From assembly GCA_903632075.3 (NCBI GenBank), contig CAHIKZ030001202.1, positions 166,001 to 230,000 on the forward strand: a stretch of DNA of 64,000 nucleotides, given 5' to 3'. The notes under the pieces are model-generated. The model saw nothing but the letters and a program-made list of their open reading frames with translations, was not told the DNA's origin and did no database searches. Shown in pieces: positions 57,990-64,000 of this stretch (position 1 is the stretch's first letter; the number at the start of each line of letters is the position of its first letter). Origin of the DNA: Acanthosepion pharaonis. Its lineage: Eukaryota > Mollusca > Cephalopoda > Sepiida > Sepiidae. The position numbers and the translations under genes were made by a program.

Positions 57990-58215
57990 TCTAGCCGTTA
58001 CCATAGAAATTTTGATTTGAATAATGAATATGCTTATAAAATGCGTAAATTTCAGGAATAAGTTATTCCAAAAAAATTTCGCTTGAAGATGGAACAGAGC
58101 TTAGTACTTTAATTCAATTTAATTCAAATTATATTGAAGTTTTCGGCTCTTGTTTTGAAACATGAGAACTCTTATGTAGCGTGTTGGAATCATATTTTTA
58201 AATAAATAATTTATA
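57990..58215. repeat. Diverged single-arm relative of the 354 bp palindrome
   Basis: CGCTTGAAGATGGAACAGAG (58080) through TTTTGAAACATGAGAACTC and TTATGTAGCGTGTTGGAATC tracks the right arm of 6512-6650 in order, with many changes. Confidence 0.6.
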
Positions 58216-58830
58216 TATATATATTACACAACAAAAACCCAAATTACCTAATATACATCTATTTTAACCAACGTGAAGTGCTTCAGTCTTATTCAACCCC
58301 AGTGTATGGACTGTAGTCATGTTGGAATTAAAATTTAACTTTGACAGCAGTTGAAAAATTGATACAGAACCTACCCATTTCAACCCCTCAGCCAGATGAA
58401 ATGCCCAAGTTGGTGGCAAGGGGAGAATGGTAGGTATCAATCTTAAAGAGAAGAGGCCCCACAAAATCAACCAACATATTAACCTTATGACACTAAATTA
58501 GAGTTATATAAAGAATGAGGTGTTGATTTGAAACTAAGAAAGGGCTAAAAAGGGAGTTTTATATACAAAATAATTTTTAATTTTATATAAAAAGGTTAAG
58601 TTCCCACTTATATGGTGTGTGTGTGTGTGTGTGTGTGTATGTATATATATATATGTATATATATATGTGAAAAATATATAGAAAATAGGAAAGAACTCAT
58701 TAGGTAAATAATCCAAAGTTCTTTAGTATTTTTGTTATTATTTTTAAAAAATAGTGTTCGATACAAAAGTAGAGCATAAATATAATTATTTATTTAGAAA
58801 TATTTTTAAATAAATAATTATAATATATTT
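58216..58830. other. No gene seen
   Basis: A (TG)n run at 58613-58640 continues into a short TATATG repeat. Confidence 0.5.
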
Positions 58831-59470
<640 letters not shown>

Positions 59471-60005
59471 AGATAGAAGATAGATGATGATATAGCTAAG
59501 TTTAATTGTGTTAAACTGTGATGACAAGATTTAAGGTTTTAACATAAGCGCAATGCAGTTAAAAAAGTTAATATCCATTTATTAGGTAGGGAAAAAGTAA
59601 AAAATTTCAAACATAAATTATGACATTTTACTTACCAATTTTAAAATATCAAATTCTATTTCCATTAAATCATCAGAAGAGTTGATTTTTGGTGTCGCAC
59701 AAAAGTTTCACACATACTGTATAAACAAATAAAATGTTCAAACTTACCAATTGAGATTATCACAGAAAAGGGATCGACTCCTGAGAAGGTTAGATAGGAA
59801 ACTGAATTTATTTACATGTCATATAATTCCTAAAAGATATTACTTAAATTTCTGTAAAAAAAAGAAAAAAAAAAAAAAAATATTCACTTTTGACGTTAAC
59901 TTATTTTAAATCTATTTGTTCTTAAAACTTTATTGCATAATAAAGTAATTTGTGAGGAGTTCTTTTTAGCCTGTCAAAATAACTCACAAGAATAGCCAGA
60001 AAGAA
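59471..60005. other. No gene seen
   Basis: AT-rich spacer with a mixed poly-A tract at 59855-59880. Confidence 0.5.
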
Positions 60006-60008
60006 AAG

Positions 60009-60800
60009 GAAAAATAAGCTTAGAATGTAGTGGAAATGAGAGGCTTTTTCATGAAGAGTGGAGTGAGAAATATGGCATTAAAAAAAATGAAAAAGCTTTT
60101 TGTTGTATATGCAAGGGGTCGATTGTTGCACATTCATGATATTAAGCACCATTTTGAAAGCCATAATCAGAATTTATACTCAATGACAAATGAAAAAAAA
60201 AAAAAAAAACCAATAAAATTATTCAGAGAGAAGTGTAGCGAAAGGAGCAACATAACAATTTTAAAAGAAAGTTTAAACCAAAAAACAAGAACAATATTTT
60301 TGCAGCCTGTTTTCATTTATCCTCTGCTATTGCTAAGCATTGTAAGGAATGCCCTGATGGTAGTCTTTTAAAAGAGGCCATTTTGATCAACTCAGATTTT
60401 TTGTTTGGAGACTTTCAGATTAAAGATGAAATCCTCAAGAGAATTTGAGTTTCCAGTCACTAGAAATATGGCCAAAGAGAGAATAGTTGCAATGAACAAA
60501 GGTGTAACTCACAAATTTTACCAAATTTGTAAAATGCAAATATGTTTTCAATTCATTTGGATGAAAGTACAGACATCAATTGTTGTAAGATTTCCTTTTG
60601 GAAATACAATGGAGAAGGAACTGATTAAATTGATGAAACTTTCAGAGAAAAATAGCAGGCAATATATTACCAGTGAATTGAAGAAAGAATTCATTGGCAT
60701 TAAGTTTGCAAATATTGTATCTGTGACAACAGAGTTCCAAGCAAGATTGGAAAAAATGCTAGATTCTATGTAATTACTGAAACAAGAAGTAAACCACAAT
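60009..60800 (+). pseudogene. hAT-superfamily transposase relic (BED finger plus N-terminal part)
   Basis: The frame at about 60037-60130 reads LFHEEWSEKYGIKKNEKAFC + CICKG, with a later HHFESHNQ, a BED-type zinc finger layout. ILKESLNQKTRTIF, a CKECPDGSLLKEAILINSD block, NMAKERIVAMNKGV and a LDEST pattern (about 60558, read in a shifted frame) follow the order of ZBED/GTF2IRD2-like hAT proteins. Frames shift several times and a poly-A expansion lies at 60194-60209. The C-terminal catalytic and dimerisation part is absent. Confidence 0.65.
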
Positions 60801-61835
60801 TTAGTTGAATTTCATTGCATTAAGAATCTTTGTGCAAAATGACTAGAAAATGTCATGTCTCTTGTAACAAAAATTTTGAACTTTATAGTTGCTATTAATT
60901 AAGAAAATTATTAAATGGTTCAATAACATTTTCTTTTGCAGATTTAACAATAACTTTACTAATTTAATTAATAATTCAATATTAATTAATAATCTAAAAA
61001 AATTACAAAAAAAAAAAAAAAGGTAGTTTTATATACAAAATAATTCAATAACTTGCATAAAAAATGCAAGGTAATGGAAGATGTTTGACATGTTAAAAGC
61101 TTTCAAAAGAAAACTAGAAATATTTTCAAATAGTTTGGGACAAAAACATCCCCCCACCAAATTATTATCTTCAGTTCCTTTTTTATTTGGTATTTCTGTA
61201 AAGTCAACCAGAATTAAAAATTCATTTATTTTTACCATTCTGCATTTCATTATCTTATTTCCATTCAAACTTTTGTCTTCATCTTTGTTGTTTTTTTTGT
61301 CCTCCAGACTTTATCAATCTGGAGAACTTACAATGAATTCTAAATAATGAAGAATACCAGAGAGCAAAATGAATGAAATGTTGTGATAAAAACAACAAAG
61401 ATAAAGACAATAGTCCGAATGGAAATAGTGAAAATTATTTTCTCCATTTTTGTTGTTTTTTTTGAAAATGTTAGCATTAAAACATAGGATTTATTTAAAT
61501 TAACAATTTCAAATAATGGATAAAAGAAAACACTGCTTTTTATATATTTTGTCCATTTAAAAAAAAAAAAAAATACGGATTTAATATTATTATTCTTAAA
61601 ATAAAAATCTTGAAGGAACCAATATTATGGAATTTTAGAAAAATGATTAACGTGCAAAAATCACAGGTATTTATTAATGAATTATTTGATTGTTGAGTGC
61701 TCCCCAAATCAGGCCTTGTGTCAAACCTAGCTTTGTCAAACAAATATTTAAATAGGATGAAATAGCATCAGTAAGACATGAATGGAAGGAGGGAAAAAAA
61801 GTTTAAAAAAAAATTTTTTTTTTTTCGAGGGAAAA
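60801..61835. other. No gene seen
   Basis: AT-rich sequence. An inverted pair, TTTATCTTTGTTGTTTTT-like near 61278 and AACAACAAAGATAAAGAC near 61390, suggests a small fold-back. Confidence 0.45.
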
Positions 61836-61839
61836 GAAA

Positions 61840-62975
61840 GGTAGAGGAAAGGAAGGAAGGAAAGAAAGAAAGGGAGAAGAAAGAAAGGGAGAAGAAGGAA
61901 AGAAAGGGAGAAGAAAGAAAGGGAGAAGAAGGAAAGAAAGGGAGAAGAAGGAAAGGGAGAAGAAGGAAAGAAAGGGAGAAGAAGGAAAGGGAGAAGAAGG
62001 AAAGAAAGGAAAGAAGAAGGAAAGGGAGAAGAAAGAAAGGAAAGAAGAAAGAAAGGGAGAAGAAGGAAAGGGAGAAGAAGGAAAGGAAAGAGAGAAGAAA
62101 GAAAGGCAGAGGAAAGGAAAGAGAGAAGAAAGAAAGGCAGAGGAAAGGAAAGAGAGAAGAAAGAAAGGCAGAGGAAAGGAAAGAGAGAAGAAAGAAAGGC
62201 AGAGGAAAGGAAAGAGAGAAGAAAGAAAGGCAGAGGGAAAGGAAAGAGAGAAGAAAGAAAGGCAGAGGAAAGGAAAGAGAGAAGAAAGAAAGGCAGAGGA
62301 AAGGAAAGAGAGAAGAAAGAAAGGCAGAGGAAAGAAAAAGAGAGAAGAAAGAAAGGCAGAGGAAAGGAAAGAGAGAAGAAAGAAAGGCAGAGGAAAGGGA
62401 AAGAGAGAAGAAAGAAAGGCAGAGGAAAGGAAAGAGAGAAGAAAGAAAGGCAGAGGAAAGGAAAGAGAGAAGAAAGAAAGGCAGAGGGAAAGGAAAGAGA
62501 GAAGAAAGAAAGGCAGAGGAAAGGGAAAGAGAGAAGAAAGAAAGGCAGAGGAAAGGAAAGAGAGAAGAAAGAAAGGCAGAGGAAAGGAAAGAGAGAGAAA
62601 AAAAAGGCAGAGGAAAGGAAAGAGAGAAGAAAGAAAGGCAGAGGAAAGGAAAGAGAGAAGAAAGAAAGGCAGAGGAAAGGAAAGAGAGAAGAAAGAAAGG
62701 CAGAGGAAAGGAAAGAGAGAAGAAAGAAAGGCAGAGGAAAGGAAAGAGAGAAGAAAGAAAGGCAGAGGAAAGGAAAGAGAGAAGAAAGAAAGGCAGAGGA
62801 AAGGAAGGAAATAAAGAAAGGCAGAGGAAAGGAAGGAAAGAAAGAAAGGCAGAGGAAAGGAAGGAAAGAAAGGGAGAGGAAAGGAAAGAAAGAAAGGGAG
62901 AGGAAAGGAAAGAAAGAAAGGGAGAGGAAAGGAAAGAAAGAAAAGGAAATAAATAAAAGGAAAGTTAATAAAGAG
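61840..62975. repeat. Homopurine minisatellite, main unit 31 bp
   Basis: About 1.1 kb with almost no pyrimidine on the + strand except one C per unit. The unit GAAAGGCAGAGGAAAGGAAA + GAGAGAAGAAA repeats with period 31 (62101, 62132, 62163 and on to about 62800). Both flanks are shorter, simpler GGGAGAAGAAGGAAAGAAA-type units. Open frames on both strands are composition artefacts. Confidence 0.97.
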
Positions 62976-64000
62976 AGAGAGAAGGAATAAATATAAATCT
63001 GAAAAAGATTCATTTTTTTCTCAACTGGAAAATGAAAGGAAAAATAGAAAAAGAATGAAAGAATTAGAAGAAGGAAAATAAGTAAATTTGTGGAAAGAAA
63101 ACAAAATGGAAAGAAATACAAGTAGACAAAAAGCGCTTAGAGAGGGAGTTTTTTTGGGGGTGGTGCTTGAATTGGGTTAATTTCCAGCAATGTATAAAAA
63201 ATTAGTTAGGAAACAGAATTTGAAGTTTGAAAAGTTGTATGAGGATCTGAACAAAAGTTTAGGGCTGTTGGGCGGGGGGGGGGGTTGAGATATAGACAAA
63301 GTATTCAGTAATAAGACGGTGCTGAAAAGTTCGTGCCCTAACCAAGATGCCAATAATAAAAAAAAAAAAAAAAAAAGTGTAGATTTTGTTGAGTAGCCAG
63401 GAACTTTAAGTTGTTTCATGGTATAACAGATTTTGGTTAATTTTGGTGTTTCCTCGTTTACTGGAACCAATTTCAAATCACTTAAAAATGCTGGAATTAA
63501 CCAAAAGCTAAACCTAACAATGACATTGTAGCCTCATCAGATGTTGAAAGTCTGTTTACTAAGACTATTTAAATGTGGTAATCTTCAGTGACTTGATATT
63601 GGTTCCCACACATGAGAGAATGCTGGAATTAACCAGAAAGTCAATAAAACCTAACAATGGCATTGTTAGATGTTGAAAGACTATTGTATATATAACATAG
63701 ATCTATTATAAATTCTTATGCAAACACAAATAAGAATAAAGTAAAGAGGTAAAAGCCCTTCATTGAGAGAGGTTTTATTAAAAATGAAACAAATATTTAA
63801 TTTCAAATTTTTTCTTGAGTTTTTTTCTTTTTTCTTTTAGTCAGCAGTTGGTGTTTGATCCAATAATATACAAAATAAGTCCCCAATGTACAACGCTGAA
63901 TTGATATGAACAAATACATTAAAGAAATTCCTGCATAAGTGATATGAAAACAAAAAAAAATGCCCATGTGAATATTGAGAGAAGACTAAATATTACAAAT
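62976..64000. other. No gene seen; one short tandem duplication
   Basis: ATGCTGGAATTAACCA, a CTAACAATG(A/G)CATTGT block and AGATGTTGAAAG recur at about 63489 and 63622 (offset about 133 bp). A G run lies at 63272-63284 and a poly-A at 63358-63376. Confidence 0.5.

Noticed and set aside
61748..63121. Open frames of 392 (+) and 457 (-) codons, Glu/Lys/Arg-rich and Ser/Phe/Pro-rich
   Set aside because: Composition artefacts of the homopurine minisatellite; open on both strands.
63310..63345. Possible mariner terminal repeat (GGTGCTGAAAAGTTCGTGCC)
   Set aside because: Resembles known mariner ends, but no partner end or transposase was found nearby.

Overview
This window is AT-rich animal nuclear DNA dominated by transposable-element debris and very long simple repeats. 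It holds one recognisable host gene. The spliceosomal exons, long introns, tRNA-headed SINEs, a Penelope-like element (PLE), a Jockey/CR1-like LINE present in several copies, Ty3/gypsy elements and huge (TA)n tracts point to an invertebrate metazoan. A lophotrochozoan, perhaps a cephalopod mollusc, is my best guess, from memory of similar repeat families; the sequence does not prove it.

The host gene is a tandem-rhodanese sulfurtransferase (MPST/TST family) on the + strand, rebuilt here as seven coding exons (27699-27844, 35939-36134, 40213-40308, 44083-44206, 47207-47338, 48262-48386, 49381-49437). All splice phases agree and the total is 291 codons plus stop, close to the human MPST length of 297. 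About 20.9 kb of the 21.7 kb gene is intron. Introns carry LINE fragments, a Tc1/mariner-like relic, a SINE, a hAT-like relic and a 1.8 kb pyrimidine minisatellite. The predicted active-site loop reads CQMGVT, and the segment that normally carries the substrate-binding arginines is not conserved.

Layout: 1-3.1 kb, minus-strand Ty3/gypsy gag-pol, cut by the window edge. 3.2-4.6 kb, Penelope-like RT relic. 4.8-7.2 kb, (TA)n arrays holding a SINE, a PLE derivative with inverted ends and a 354 bp palindrome. 7.2-16.9 kb, LTR-like promoters, an integrase relic, a pogo-like MITE and a tandem SINE pair. 17.5-21.6 kb, a compact LTR retrotransposon with both LTRs and a 5 bp target duplication. 21.6-27.7 kb, AT-rich DNA with old tandem and dispersed repeats. 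27.7-49.4 kb, the sulfurtransferase gene. 50-53 kb, a dispersed repeat split by an LTR-like insertion. 54.4-57.4 kb, two LINE copies and a second PLE derivative. 58.8-59.5 kb, a (TA)n array. 60.0-60.8 kb, a hAT transposase relic. 61.8-63.0 kb, a homopurine minisatellite.

The most interesting signal is a hammerhead-ribozyme-like motif in both PLE derivatives (minus strand, about 5720-5765 and 56358-56400), inside inverted terminal repeats embedded in (TA)n. Hammerhead motifs are known from Penelope-like elements. Here they sit in miniature, palindromically ended derivatives.
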